NCBI GenBank assembly: GCA_018267005.1
Contig: JAFDZK010000007.1
Location: 1 to 36,922 of the forward strand
Reading direction: 5' to 3'
Length of the DNA: 36,922 bases
Source: Bacteroidota bacterium
GTDB lineage: Bacteria > Bacteroidota > Bacteroidia > Sphingobacteriales > Sphingobacteriaceae
Position numbers and translations under genes: made by a program. Every line of letters begins with the position of its first letter. Position 1 is the stretch's first letter. The notes beneath the pieces are model-generated. The model made no database searches. It was not told where the DNA came from and worked only from the letters and a program-made list of their open reading frames with translations. This document shows positions 8,340 through 16,354 of this stretch, in pieces.

Positions 8340-8370
8340 TTGACATGGGTGAGTTTACGCACTACCTTAG
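8340..8370 (+). promoter_or_regulatory. Candidate Bacteroidota-type promoter
   Basis: TTG (8340-8342), 20 bases, then TACCTTAG (8363-8370). This matches the Bacteroidota pattern of a -33 TTG/TTTG box and a -7 TAnnTTTG box, with one mismatch in the latter. Transcription would start near 8376. No gene starts just downstream, so the likely product is the candidate noncoding RNA. Confidence 0.45.
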
Positions 8371-8375
8371 ATAAC

Positions 8376-8765
8376 ATCAAGAACGACGTACTTTGACAGC
8401 CTCGGCAGGAAACAGAAAGTGAATCGGGCGAATCTTCGGAAGAGCTAAAGATCACGGGAAGACCTGGGTGACACAGACGAAACGGAAGCGAAAGCAAACC
8501 GGACGGAAGTGAAATCGGAGGCCGCGTAAAAAGAAGAGACGAAAGTTTCTGAAAATGAGCGGAATTCAAAAGAGGTATTGAGCAAGCGGTATTTTACGGA
8601 GTAACGCGCTGCTGCAATGAACTTCGCAAACAGCAACAGTTCGCAAGAACCAAGCGAGAGCAAGATCAGTCAGCTTACACAAAACTTGATGCTTCTGAAT
8701 GGCTACGGCCAAGCAGAGGCCAGAAAACGGAAGACATTCGCAAGAGTGCGCTTCCGTTTTCGCTT
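8376..8765 (+). ncRNA. Candidate structured noncoding RNA of about 390 nt
   Basis: The stretch has no sustained coding frame but is strongly purine-rich on the plus strand and differs in composition from its AT-rich left flank. It starts after a promoter-like site and ends in a strong terminator. Local hairpins include GTTC-GCAA-GAAC (8639-8650), a GNRA tetraloop, and TCTT-CGG-AAGA around 8434. The hexamer CGGAAG recurs four times. The segment AAACGGAAGCG (8480-8490) is perfectly complementary to CGCTTCCGTTT (8749-8759) in the terminator's 3' arm. I do not recognise it as tmRNA, 6S RNA, RNase P RNA or SRP RNA. A decayed protein gene remains possible. Confidence 0.4.
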
Positions 8766-8766
8766 T
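8723..8766 (+). terminator. Strong hairpin terminator closing the candidate RNA
   Basis: GAAAACGGAAG (8723-8733) pairs perfectly with CTTCCGTTTTC (8751-8761), 11 bp. Inside is a smaller hairpin, CGCA-agag-TGCG (8739-8750). The 3' arm itself ends in TTTT, and another TTTT follows at 8763-8766, giving the terminator its T-rich tail. No protein gene ends upstream within 670 bases. Confidence 0.65.
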
Positions 8767-8833
8767 TATGGGGTGCCCAAAGTTGTAGCAGTAAAAGGGG
8801 ATTAAGCAGGATAATTGTGGGGTAATTATAAAA

Positions 8834-8864
8834 AGTATTTGTTTTGCGAGATAAAACGAATACT
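8834..8864. repeat. 12-bp hairpin just before the IS remnant
   Basis: AGTATTTGTTTT (8834-8845) pairs with AAAACGAATACT (8853-8864) around the loop GCGAGAT, with one G-U wobble. It lies 8 bases before the decayed transposase frame. It may be a leader or end structure of the former insertion element, or a second terminator for transcripts from the left. Confidence 0.5.
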
Positions 8865-8872
8865 GAAACATC

Positions 8873-9118
8873 TTGTCAAATACCTGCGAATCTTTAGTAC
8901 GACTGATATTGCCTGCGGGAATATTAGATTATTTTGAATTAGTCAGTGTAGGCCAAACACCGCAAGGGCTGAATATACACCGGGAAGAAAACAATATTGT
9001 TCCGGCCGGTTACGAAAACCAGCGTTTGCAATAGAAAGGCTTTCTGCCTGGGGCCAGCGTACAAGGCTTTCCTATTCGCGGACACAAGGTTGCTTTATAT
9101 ATAAAGCGGCGGCGATGG
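8873..9118 (+). pseudogene. Decayed transposase N-terminal fragment (ISAon1-like)
   Basis: Read in the frame of 8873, 82 codons give a recognisable series: LVRLILPAGILDYFELV, NNIVPAGYENQRLQ, an amber stop at 9032-9034, KGFLPGASVQGFPIRGHKVAL, and YIKRRRW ending at 9118. This order, ending in FPIRG and RRRW, is what I recall for the 'ISAon1 family transposase N-terminal region' proteins of Bacteroidota. The start ATG is missing (an in-frame TGA lies just upstream), an internal stop is present, similarity ends abruptly after RRRW, and no DDE catalytic part follows. It is therefore a dead remnant, not an active element. I found no terminal inverted repeats or target-site duplication. Confidence 0.75.
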
Positions 9119-9149
9119 CAGGTAACGGTCGCTGGGTTCGAATTATCCT

Positions 9150-9157
9150 TACCTTTG
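9150..9157 (+). promoter_or_regulatory. -7 promoter element of the LLM oxidoreductase gene
   Basis: TACCTTTG is a perfect match to the Bacteroidota -7 consensus TAnnTTTG and ends 24 bases before the ATG at 9182. No good TTTG box lies 19-21 bases upstream, where the old IS remnant abuts it. Confidence 0.5.
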
Positions 9158-9181
9158 CATTTTTAAATCAACAAGCTGCCT

Positions 9182-10204
9182 ATGAAGAAAATAGGTTTTC
9201 TGTCTTTCGGGCATTGGTCCGATCACCCATCTTATGCAACCCGTTCAGCCGGCGACACCTTGCTTCAGTCGATCGAGCTTGCCGTGGCGGCCGAGGAGAT
9301 CGGTTTGGACGGCGCTTATTTTAGGGTACATCATTTTGCGCGGCAATTGGCATCACCATTTCCTTTGCTTTCCGCAATTGGCGCCAAAACCAGCAAAATA
9401 GAGATCGGGACCGGGGTGATCGATATGCGGTATGAGAACCCGATGTATATGGTGGAAGATGCGGGCTCGGCGGATCTCATTTCCGGAGGCCGGTTACAAT
9501 TGGGTATCAGCCGAGGTTCGCCCGAGCAAGTGATCGAAGGCTGGCGCTATTTCGGTTATGCACCCGCTGAAGGCGAAAGCGATGCGGATATGGGACGTCG
9601 AAAGGCCTTGGAATTCCTGGACAAATTAAAAGGTAAAGGATTTGCTCAGCCCAACCCATACCCAATGTTTCCCAATCCGCCGGGTTTGTTACGCCTGGAA
9701 CCACATTCGGAAGGGCTGCGGGAACGTATCTGGTGGGGTGCTGCTTCCAATGCAACCGCCGTTTGGGCAGCCGAGAACGCCATGCACCTGCAAAGTTCTA
9801 CGCTGAAATTTGACGAAAGCGGCGAACCGTTTCATATACAGCAAGCTAAGCAGATCAGGTTGTACAAGGAGGCCTGGAAAAAAGCCGGACATCAGCGTGA
9901 GCAACGCGTTTCGGTAAGCCGTTCTATTTTCGCTTTGGTGACTGATCAGGACAGGTATTACTTCGGACAGCAGGCTAAAGGGTCCGATAGCTTCGGTTAC
10001 ATTGAACCCGATAAGCGTGCGGTATTTGGAAAGAGTTATGCTGCCGAACCCGATCAGCTTATAAGGGAACTGGCACAGGACGAAGCAATTCAAGAAGCCG
10101 ATACGGTGCTACTGACCATACCCAATACCTTAGGGGTCGATTACAACGTTCATGTACTATCGGCTATTCTGAAATACGTTGCTCCGGCGCTGGGCTGGCG
10201 ATAA
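9182..10204 (+). CDS. LLM-class flavin-dependent oxidoreductase
   Basis: A 340-residue luciferase-like monooxygenase-fold protein, expected to use reduced FMN. It shows the family's (beta/alpha)8 pattern: KKIGFLSFGHW at the first strand, an AEEIGLDGAYFRVHHF segment (the family's 'E-x-G-x-D-x-x-W-x-x-E-H-H' position, here with Arg/Val replacing the usual residues), KIEIGTGVIDMRYENPMYM, and SGGRLQLGISRGSPEQV for flavin phosphate binding. The substrate cannot be read from the sequence. It stands alone: an IS remnant lies upstream and a convergent kinase gene ends 57 bases downstream. A direct link to the sugar genes is not supported. Confidence 0.9.
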   Translation: MKKIGFLSFGHWSDHPSYATRSAGDTLLQSIELAVAAEEIGLDGAYFRVHHFARQLASPFPLLSAIGAKTSKIEIGTGVIDMRYENPMYMVEDAGSADLISGGRLQLGISRGSPEQVIEGWRYFGYAPAEGESDADMGRRKALEFLDKLKGKGFAQPNPYPMFPNPPGLLRLEPHSEGLRERIWWGAASNATAVWAAENAMHLQSSTLKFDESGEPFHIQQAKQIRLYKEAWKKAGHQREQRVSVSRSIFALVTDQDRYYFGQQAKGSDSFGYIEPDKRAVFGKSYAAEPDQLIRELAQDEAIQEADTVLLTIPNTLGVDYNVHVLSAILKYVAPALGWR

Positions 10205-10235
10205 AAAGCGATTCTTCGAAATAAACAACATGAGC

Positions 10236-10273
10236 CGTTAAGAAAGCCGCAATTTATCCAACTAAATTGCGGC
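10236..10273 (-). terminator. Terminator ending the rhamnose operon
   Basis: GCCGCAATTT (10246-10255) and AAATTGCGGC (10264-10273) form a perfect 10-bp stem with an 8-nt loop. On the minus strand the stem is followed by TTTCTTAA. The 5' arm overlaps the last codons and stop of the kinase gene, so the Ala-Ala-Ile-stop end of that protein is encoded within the hairpin. Confidence 0.65.
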
Positions 10274-11644
10274 CGCATGAGGAGCAGAGTAATATTTCAG
10301 CTCTCTAATATCGGCCGGCAAAGTCTTAGGATTCCAGCAATGATGAATGGCTATGGCAGCCCCAACCGCGGTCGCCTGCGCCATAGAAGCCGCAAAAATC
10401 TCCAGCTTTGGGAAGGCTTTCGCGAGCAGGTTCATATAAACCAAATTTTTACTGAATCCGCCGTCTACAAATATCCTGCTCACTTTTGTACCGTGTATCA
10501 CCAGGCTGGTAGAATAATATTGCTGCTCCATGATATCCAGCATCAGTTGGTGATAGGTTTCCGTATAATTTGCGAAATCATTTAATGCTCTTTTTGCAAA
10601 GGCGCATTCCTGCCAGGAGCTGTTTGCCGACTCACTGTTTTGCGAAAACTTTAGCTTCCTAATGATCGCCGGGTCGTGTTGTATTGACTTAAATACTTCG
10701 GTACCGACATTAAAGTAAGCAGCTATTCTCTTGACCTGTACCTCGTGCTCATTGCCTGCAAATAAGCGCGATGCTTTTACCGGGTTGCCTTTGTATTGCA
10801 TGTAGCAAAGGCAGTCGTTGGCCAGGTCCTGATCGGTAGTTGGGGTATGGTTGAATGGGTTCAGGCTGATACACCAGGTACCGGTACTGATCAGCACAAA
10901 TGGTTCGTTGAAATTAACTAAGTAGGGGATGAGGGCCGCGGAACTGTCGTGCAAGCCAATGCCCACCACATAGTTACTGCCCTGCGCTTTAGCGGGAAAA
11001 ACGCTGTCAGAATCCACAATGGGCGGAAATATTTCATCCAAGTCCTCTTTATAAACCCAGTCGTGGTACCTGTTTTTCCTGAAATCCCACAAACCGGTAT
11101 GGCAGCCGATACTGGTGATATCCGCTTTGGGCTTCCCGGTAAGCAAATAGCTTAAATATTGCGGAAGATGCAGGCTGTACCTGATACGGGCAAATAGGTC
11201 GGGCTTTTGGTATTTAATGTAATACAATTGCATGCCCGAGTTTAAGTTGCCCAAAACCGGCGAGGACGTTTCCCTGGCCATTTTTGCCTTGCCGCCATAT
11301 TGGTTATAAAACTGCTCCTGAAGTTCAGGCGGGTAGTTTTTGAGATAATTGTACAGCGGGGCAACAGGCTCTCCTTTATCATCTATGTGGACAAAGCTGG
11401 CGCCATAAGCCGAAAAGTTAATCGCTTTGATCAGGAAATCCCGTTGTTTCAGTATCTCGTCAAGCGAGCCCAGGATAAATTGTTCCAGGCTTTGCAGGTT
11501 TTCACAAGGTTCGCCATCGTCGTCGATAGTCTCTGTTAACCGGGTGGTTTTTTCCGAAACAATGCGGTAATTCTCATCAAAAAGGAAAACCTTTTTGTTG
11601 GTTTTCCCAATGTCGAATATGGCGATAACAGGCTTGGCGCTCAT
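10262..11644 (-). CDS. rhaB: FGGY-family sugar kinase, probable L-rhamnulokinase
   Basis: Predicted to phosphorylate L-rhamnulose to L-rhamnulose-1-phosphate in the cytoplasm. The 460-residue protein has the FGGY/actin-fold signatures: phosphate-1 motif DIGKTNKKVFLF at the N-terminus, GLHDSSAALIPYL with the likely catalytic Asp, phosphate-2 motif ISTGTWCISLNPF, and the adenosine-binding FVDGGFSKNL near the C-terminus. The length fits the 450-500-residue range. FGGY kinases differ in substrate (rhamnulose, fuculose, xylulose). The assignment rests on the operon: it starts 5 bases after rhaI, itself downstream of the rhamnulose-phosphate aldolase and rhaT genes. The alternative is a fuculokinase-like enzyme with broad specificity. 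Confidence 0.85.
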   Translation of the reverse strand: MSAKPVIAIFDIGKTNKKVFLFDENYRIVSEKTTRLTETIDDDGEPCENLQSLEQFILGSLDEILKQRDFLIKAINFSAYGASFVHIDDKGEPVAPLYNYLKNYPPELQEQFYNQYGGKAKMARETSSPVLGNLNSGMQLYYIKYQKPDLFARIRYSLHLPQYLSYLLTGKPKADITSIGCHTGLWDFRKNRYHDWVYKEDLDEIFPPIVDSDSVFPAKAQGSNYVVGIGLHDSSAALIPYLVNFNEPFVLISTGTWCISLNPFNHTPTTDQDLANDCLCYMQYKGNPVKASRLFAGNEHEVQVKRIAAYFNVGTEVFKSIQHDPAIIRKLKFSQNSESANSSWQECAFAKRALNDFANYTETYHQLMLDIMEQQYYSTSLVIHGTKVSRIFVDGGFSKNLVYMNLLAKAFPKLEIFAASMAQATAVGAAIAIHHCWNPKTLPADIRELKYYSAPHAAAI

Positions 11645-11649
11645 CTTGG

Positions 11650-12924
11650 TTATAATCCGGTTGCAACAGTTTTCGAGCCGCGCTCTTTGATCAAATTCTC
11701 CCGCACTTTCAGTTGCCTGAAAGTTGCAACAGGGTTCAGGGCTCCGCCGTTAAGCAGGCTTGCTTCAGCAACCAAAGGACGTACATCGGTACGATATGCT
11801 TGCTGCAATATCTCCTGGGCAGAGGTTACATCATTGCTGATCTGGGCTTCCACCAATGCAGGCCTGTTAATTAACAATGCCTGGGCATACGCGATCTTAA
11901 TGGCTTGCACAGATTGCAATAGGTCCTCTATCGGGTCTTTCACATTATGTGATGCGTCGATCATCCAGCCGATGGAAGTAGCATGATCCATGCCGCGGGC
12001 ATCCATGCCTTCAACTAACTCACTAAAAATCAAAAATAACTGGTAAGGGTTGATACTGCCGACGGTTAAGTCGTCGTCGCCGTATTTGGAATCGTTAAAG
12101 TGAAAACCCGCCAGTTTGCCTTCCATAAGCAGCACGGCGACGATCTGCTCGATATTGGTTCCCTGCAAATGGTGCCCTAAATCAACAAGTGTGCTTGCCT
12201 TAGCGCCTAATTTCGATGCCAGCAAGTATGACTGCCCCCAGTCGCCGATGGTCGTGGAATAGAAATTAGGCTCGTAGGGCTTGTACTCGATCCATATCTT
12301 CCAGTCATCAGGCAACGATTGATAAACTTCCTGCAAACTCTCCAATGTGTTCTGAAACGCCTTGCGGAAATTCAATTGTCCGGGGAAATTCGAGCCGTCA
12401 GACAGCCAAACTGATAATGCCTTCGAGCCGAGTTCGATCCCGTAGTTGATCACCTCTATATTATGTTCAATAGCTTGTCTGCGCACCGCTTTGTCGGTAT
12501 GATGCATCGAACCGAATTTATAGCTCAGTTTCTGGCGCGGTTGATCCTGGAAAGTATTGGAATTAACCGCATCGAAATGCAGCCCGTTTTGCGCGGCCAG
12601 CGCTTTTATGGAAGCCGCGTTATTTGGAATGTCCCAGGGAATATGCAGGGAGATAGAGTTGCTCGACTGATTTAAAGCGTGAATAACGCCCACATCCTCT
12701 ATTTTCTCTTCCAGGCTGCGAGGCTCGCCGCCGCCTGAGAACCGGCCGAAACGTGTTCCGCCTGTGCCCAAAGCCCAGCTTGGTATGGCAATATTAAATT
12801 GGCCAAGCTTTTGCAAAATGGTATCGAGGTTGGCTACATCCTGTGCAACGGCCTCGAATCGTCTCCTATGGTTTGACAGGTATCGCTGATTTAACTCGTC
12901 AATCCTGTGTCTTTCTATCTGCAT
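11650..12924 (-). CDS. rhaI: L-rhamnose isomerase (RhaI type)
   Basis: Converts L-rhamnose to L-rhamnulose. The 424-residue TIM-barrel sugar isomerase resembles the Pseudomonas stutzeri enzyme type more than E. coli RhaA. Probable metal ligands are the Glu of WIEYKPYEPN, the Asp of LVDLGHHLQGTN, the His of GFHFNDSKYGDDD and the Asp residues that follow it. An N-terminal domain includes WALGTGGTRFGRF, close to the substrate-loop sequence of this group. It is preceded by the aldolase/dehydrogenase gene (26 bases) and followed by the kinase gene (5 bases), so all are probably on one mRNA. Confidence 0.92.
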   Translation of the reverse strand: MQIERHRIDELNQRYLSNHRRRFEAVAQDVANLDTILQKLGQFNIAIPSWALGTGGTRFGRFSGGGEPRSLEEKIEDVGVIHALNQSSNSISLHIPWDIPNNAASIKALAAQNGLHFDAVNSNTFQDQPRQKLSYKFGSMHHTDKAVRRQAIEHNIEVINYGIELGSKALSVWLSDGSNFPGQLNFRKAFQNTLESLQEVYQSLPDDWKIWIEYKPYEPNFYSTTIGDWGQSYLLASKLGAKASTLVDLGHHLQGTNIEQIVAVLLMEGKLAGFHFNDSKYGDDDLTVGSINPYQLFLIFSELVEGMDARGMDHATSIGWMIDASHNVKDPIEDLLQSVQAIKIAYAQALLINRPALVEAQISNDVTSAQEILQQAYRTDVRPLVAEASLLNGGALNPVATFRQLKVRENLIKERGSKTVATGL

Positions 12925-12950
12925 GATTAAACTACGATTTATGAACTATG

Positions 12951-15071
12951 CTACCTCACAAAGGCTGCCGCTACGCCGCCATCCACGTTAATAACATTGC
13001 CGGTGGATTTATTAAGCAGACCTCCGGTTATGGCAAAACAGGCATTGGCGATATCGGCTGGAAGGATCATTTCATTCAATAAGGTCCTTTTGGCGTAATA
13101 CGCCGGCAGTTCTTCTACAGTAATGCCATACGCTTTAGCGCGGCCTTCTGCCCATCCGCCTGCCCAGATATTGCTGTCGCTGATCACGGCATCGGGGTTT
13201 ACCACATTTACCCGGATATGATCGGCGCCTAATTCAGCGGCATTGAGCCGGCTTAAGTGCAGTTGCGCAGCTTTCGCGCTGCCGTAGCCTGCATTATTGG
13301 GGCCGCTTACCAACGCATTTTTGCTTACAATATTAATAATATCGCCGCCAATGCCCTGCTTTTTCATCACGCCAACCGCTGCCTGGGTAACCAGGAACTG
13401 TCCTTTAACTAATACATCATACAGCAGGTCCCAATCTTTTTCGGTATGGTCGCCAATGGATTTCGAGATCGATAAACCGGCGTTATTCACAACCAGATCG
13501 ACACCGCCGAAAGCCAGGGCAGCCGTTTCCAGCGCTTCATTTATCTCCCCGGCATTGGTGACGTCTAACTTTGCTGTAGTATAAGCATCCTTTCCGAATT
13601 GTTTCTTAAATTCTTCCCCGGCACCGGCCAGACGCTCATCGTTCATGTCGTTCAGTATCACAACGGCGCCTTCTTCCACGAATTTCTTCGCAATGGCCTT
13701 GCCAATGCCACCAGCGCTGCCGGTAATTAAAGCAATGCGGCCCGATAGTGCTTTCGGCTTAGGCATGCGCTGTAGTTTGGCTTCTTCCAGCAACCAGTAT
13801 TCGATATCAAAAGCTTCCTGGCGGGGCAGCGAGGTATATTCAGAAATCGCTTCAGCGCCTTTCATCACGTTGATGGCGTTAATATAAAATTCGGCGGCTA
13901 CGCGTGCCGTTTGCTTGTCTTTGGCAAAAGTGAACATCCCTACGCCAGGGTATAAAATCACCACAGGGTTGGCGTCCCTGATCGCCGGGCTGTTGGAATG
14001 CTTGCAGGTGTTGTAATAATCTTCATACATCTTACGATACGCTTCGAACGCAGGTGTAATTTTTTCTTTGATAGCCGTCACATCAGACAGTTCTTCGTCA
14101 GGTCGAAGGCTCAATACCAGCGGACTGATCTTGGTACGCAGGAAGTGGTCGGGACAACTGGTGCCCATCGGCGCCAAACGGTCGAGATCATTTGAGTTGA
14201 TATATTCCAAAACACTAGCATCATCGGTAAAGTGGCCCACCATGTGAATTTTTGACGAACAGAAACCGCGCAGTACGGGCGCCAGTGCAGCAGCTTGTTT
14301 TTTACGCTGATCTTCGGGCAGGCTTTTAAGCTTTTCGCCGCCAAATACGGGGCCTTTTTTGCCGTAGTTTTCTTCCAGGTAAGCGGCGCATTTTTCTATC
14401 ACTTCCAGGGTGTTTATATAGCTTTCATAAGCGGTATCGCCCCAGGTGAACAGCCCATGTGAGCCGAGCATAATGCCGCGTATGCCCGGGTTGGCATCCA
14501 GGCACTGTTTTAATTGCAAACCCAGGTCGAAACCGGGACGCTGCCAATCGACCCAGCCGATGGCGCCATCGAAAAGTTCTTCAGTTATTTTTTTACCGTC
14601 TTTTGCCGCCGCGATGGCTATGGCCGCATCGGGGTGCAGGTGGTCGATATGTTTGAATGGCAGGAAACCATGCAATGGCGTATCGATAGAAGGCGCTTTT
14701 GAGCTGAGATCGAAAATGCAATGGTTAAACAGCTCAACCATTTCGTCTTCGTGCTCAATGCCCCGGTAAACATTTTGAAGGCTTCGTAGCCTGTCGACAT
14801 ACAACGCCGCAAGACCGCTTTTTTTTAATGTGCCTATATCGCCACCTGAGCCTTTGATCCACATTACTTCAACCTCTTTACCGGTTAGTGGATCTTTATC
14901 CATCACCTTGCACGAAGTATTGCCGCCACCATAGTTGGTGAGCCGTAGATCGGCGCCCAGCAAGTTAGAACGGTAAATCAATAATGCCACCTCGTCGCCG
15001 GCCAATTCTCCGGCCCTGGCATCGTCCCACAAATAGCTTACATGTTTAAATTGTGTTGTATTCACAGACAT
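12951..15071 (-). CDS. Bifunctional rhamnulose-1-phosphate aldolase / L-lactaldehyde dehydrogenase
   Basis: A two-domain enzyme of 706 residues. The N-terminal half is a class II aldolase: TNYGGGNTSCKV, TPLHGFLPFKHIDHLHPDA with Zn-ligand histidines, and LGSHGLFTWGD. It splits rhamnulose-1-phosphate into dihydroxyacetone phosphate and L-lactaldehyde. The C-terminal half is a short-chain dehydrogenase with ITGSAGGIGKAIAKKF (NAD site), VNNAGLS, and YGSAKAA with the catalytic YxxxK, expected to oxidise lactaldehyde to lactate. The frame stays open to an ATG at 15212, but that would overlap rhaT. MSVNTTQFKHV at 15071 gives the family-like start, 17 bases after the rhaT stop. The fusion channels the pathway's last two steps. 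Confidence 0.93.
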   Translation of the reverse strand: MSVNTTQFKHVSYLWDDARAGELAGDEVALLIYRSNLLGADLRLTNYGGGNTSCKVMDKDPLTGKEVEVMWIKGSGGDIGTLKKSGLAALYVDRLRSLQNVYRGIEHEDEMVELFNHCIFDLSSKAPSIDTPLHGFLPFKHIDHLHPDAAIAIAAAKDGKKITEELFDGAIGWVDWQRPGFDLGLQLKQCLDANPGIRGIMLGSHGLFTWGDTAYESYINTLEVIEKCAAYLEENYGKKGPVFGGEKLKSLPEDQRKKQAAALAPVLRGFCSSKIHMVGHFTDDASVLEYINSNDLDRLAPMGTSCPDHFLRTKISPLVLSLRPDEELSDVTAIKEKITPAFEAYRKMYEDYYNTCKHSNSPAIRDANPVVILYPGVGMFTFAKDKQTARVAAEFYINAINVMKGAEAISEYTSLPRQEAFDIEYWLLEEAKLQRMPKPKALSGRIALITGSAGGIGKAIAKKFVEEGAVVILNDMNDERLAGAGEEFKKQFGKDAYTTAKLDVTNAGEINEALETAALAFGGVDLVVNNAGLSISKSIGDHTEKDWDLLYDVLVKGQFLVTQAAVGVMKKQGIGGDIINIVSKNALVSGPNNAGYGSAKAAQLHLSRLNAAELGADHIRVNVVNPDAVISDSNIWAGGWAEGRAKAYGITVEELPAYYAKRTLLNEMILPADIANACFAITGGLLNKSTGNVINVDGGVAAAFVR

Positions 15072-15088
15072 ATGTTTAATAATTAGAT

Positions 15089-16168
15089 TTATTTTATCGA
15101 ATTTCCGTAACCAACGATCAATACCGAAATGATCATCGTCACGATCCCTATCACAAGTGTTGTTATAGCTTTGCGGCTTACACCTTTCCATTCCTTCAAA
15201 AACAAGCCCCATATATTAGCGACCAGGATAATAAAGGCCATGTGCAGTATCCACGAGCTTGCCCCGTTGCCCAGCCTGCTTTCGCCCATGCCATAAAAAA
15301 AGAACTGCAAAAACCAGGTTGTGCCTGCCAGCGCACAGAATATATAGTTTTTCAACAGCGGTGTTCTTTTATTAGTATAGTCTCCGAAAGTTTTGTTGCG
15401 CGCATTGAGGATCATACACCAAATGAAATTGGTTGTCAAGCCGCCCCAGAGAATAACTACGTAGGTTACATTATTACGGAATAGGAAGTTGCCCTGGCCG
15501 GGGTGAGCCGACTGCCAGATCTGGTTGGCGTGATCGGCCATGGTTTTACCGGCTTCAATACCAAAATTGAAACAAGCGCTTAAAATTCCGGAAACGATAG
15601 CCACAAAAATTCCAAGTCCGAAGCGGTATTCTTCATTGTCCTCGACATCAGCTTGACCGGCGGCCAGTTGTTTTTCCTTCATGGTGCCTGCCTTTCCACA
15701 GATAATGATGCCTATAACAGTAAGCACGATGCCAAGTAATACCATTTGCCCCCAATGCTTTGTGGCCAGGTCGGTTATGGTATCCTTGCCGGGTTGAGGG
15801 GCGAAATTGTAGTACACCGAAGGGATCAATGAGCCGAATACGGCGCATAGGCCCAGGATGACAGTGCTTCCAAGCGATACGCCAAGGTATCTAACACCCA
15901 GGCCATAGGTAAGTCCGCCGATTCCCCAGAGTAAACCGAATAAATAAGTCCAAAACAATATGCCGCCATTGGTTTCACTGATGATCGCGGCAAAGTTGGG
16001 AATTGTGAGCCACGCAGCGAGCGGCGGCACTATGAGCCATGAGAAGAGCCCTCCGATAATCCAAAAGCTTTCCCACGACCACCCTCTAACCTGTTTGTAA
16101 GGTATATAAAAACTGCCCGAAGCGAAACCCCCTATAAAATGGTAAATTATTCCGAAAATGACTTGCAT
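15089..16168 (-). CDS. rhaT: L-rhamnose/proton symporter RhaT
   Basis: An inner-membrane transporter that brings L-rhamnose in with protons. The 359-residue sequence starts with FGIIYHFIGGFASGSFYIP, including the conserved FASGSFY, and continues with YKQVRGWSWESFW. It has about ten hydrophobic segments and a conserved GGLTYGLGVRYLG loop, all typical of RhaT. It is the first gene of rhaT-aldolase/dehydrogenase-rhaI-rhaB. The upstream region holds palindromes that may be the operator (16211-16266). No rhamnose-responsive AraC-type regulator is encoded in the window. Confidence 0.93.
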   Translation of the reverse strand: MQVIFGIIYHFIGGFASGSFYIPYKQVRGWSWESFWIIGGLFSWLIVPPLAAWLTIPNFAAIISETNGGILFWTYLFGLLWGIGGLTYGLGVRYLGVSLGSTVILGLCAVFGSLIPSVYYNFAPQPGKDTITDLATKHWGQMVLLGIVLTVIGIIICGKAGTMKEKQLAAGQADVEDNEEYRFGLGIFVAIVSGILSACFNFGIEAGKTMADHANQIWQSAHPGQGNFLFRNNVTYVVILWGGLTTNFIWCMILNARNKTFGDYTNKRTPLLKNYIFCALAGTTWFLQFFFYGMGESRLGNGASSWILHMAFIILVANIWGLFLKEWKGVSRKAITTLVIGIVTMIISVLIVGYGNSIK

Positions 16169-16210
16169 AGTGGTTGTTGTGGCTTTAAACTTTGGTTTCT
16201 GATACCCCCG

Positions 16211-16266
16211 AACAGGCAGCCTGTTTCGCTAACAAATCTTTAGATTACTATTAATTAGCTGCCTGT
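16211..16266. promoter_or_regulatory. Candidate operator upstream of rhaT
   Basis: AACAGGC-A-GCCTGTT (16211-16225) is a perfect 15-bp palindrome whose near edge is 43 bases upstream of the rhaT ATG. Its ACAGGCAGC half (16212-16220) is also perfectly complementary to GCTGCCTGT at 16258-16266. GCTGCCTG recurs upstream of uxaC at 21621-21628. Binding by a sugar-responsive repressor or activator is inference; the protein is not in the window. Confidence 0.5.
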
Positions 16267-16354
16267 AATAAATGTATTAATAATTTCTAATTATTATCCC
16301 GCGGAACGAATAACCTGCCTGGATGTATTCATCTGTTTTAAATTAAACAATCCT

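Noticed and set aside
8617..8805. A 62-residue plus-strand frame inside the candidate RNA.
   Set aside because: Low-complexity, Arg-rich ending that reads through the terminator hairpin; no family resemblance.
9121..9160. A tRNA-like T-arm sequence (GGGTTCGAATTATCC).
   Set aside because: No matching acceptor, D or anticodon arms and no CCA; the T-arm would not pair properly. It overlaps the LLM gene's promoter.
15072..15212. A 47-residue N-terminal extension of the aldolase/dehydrogenase frame.
   Set aside because: It would overlap rhaT coding sequence by 124 bases and does not resemble the family, whereas ATG 15071 gives the expected start and normal spacing.
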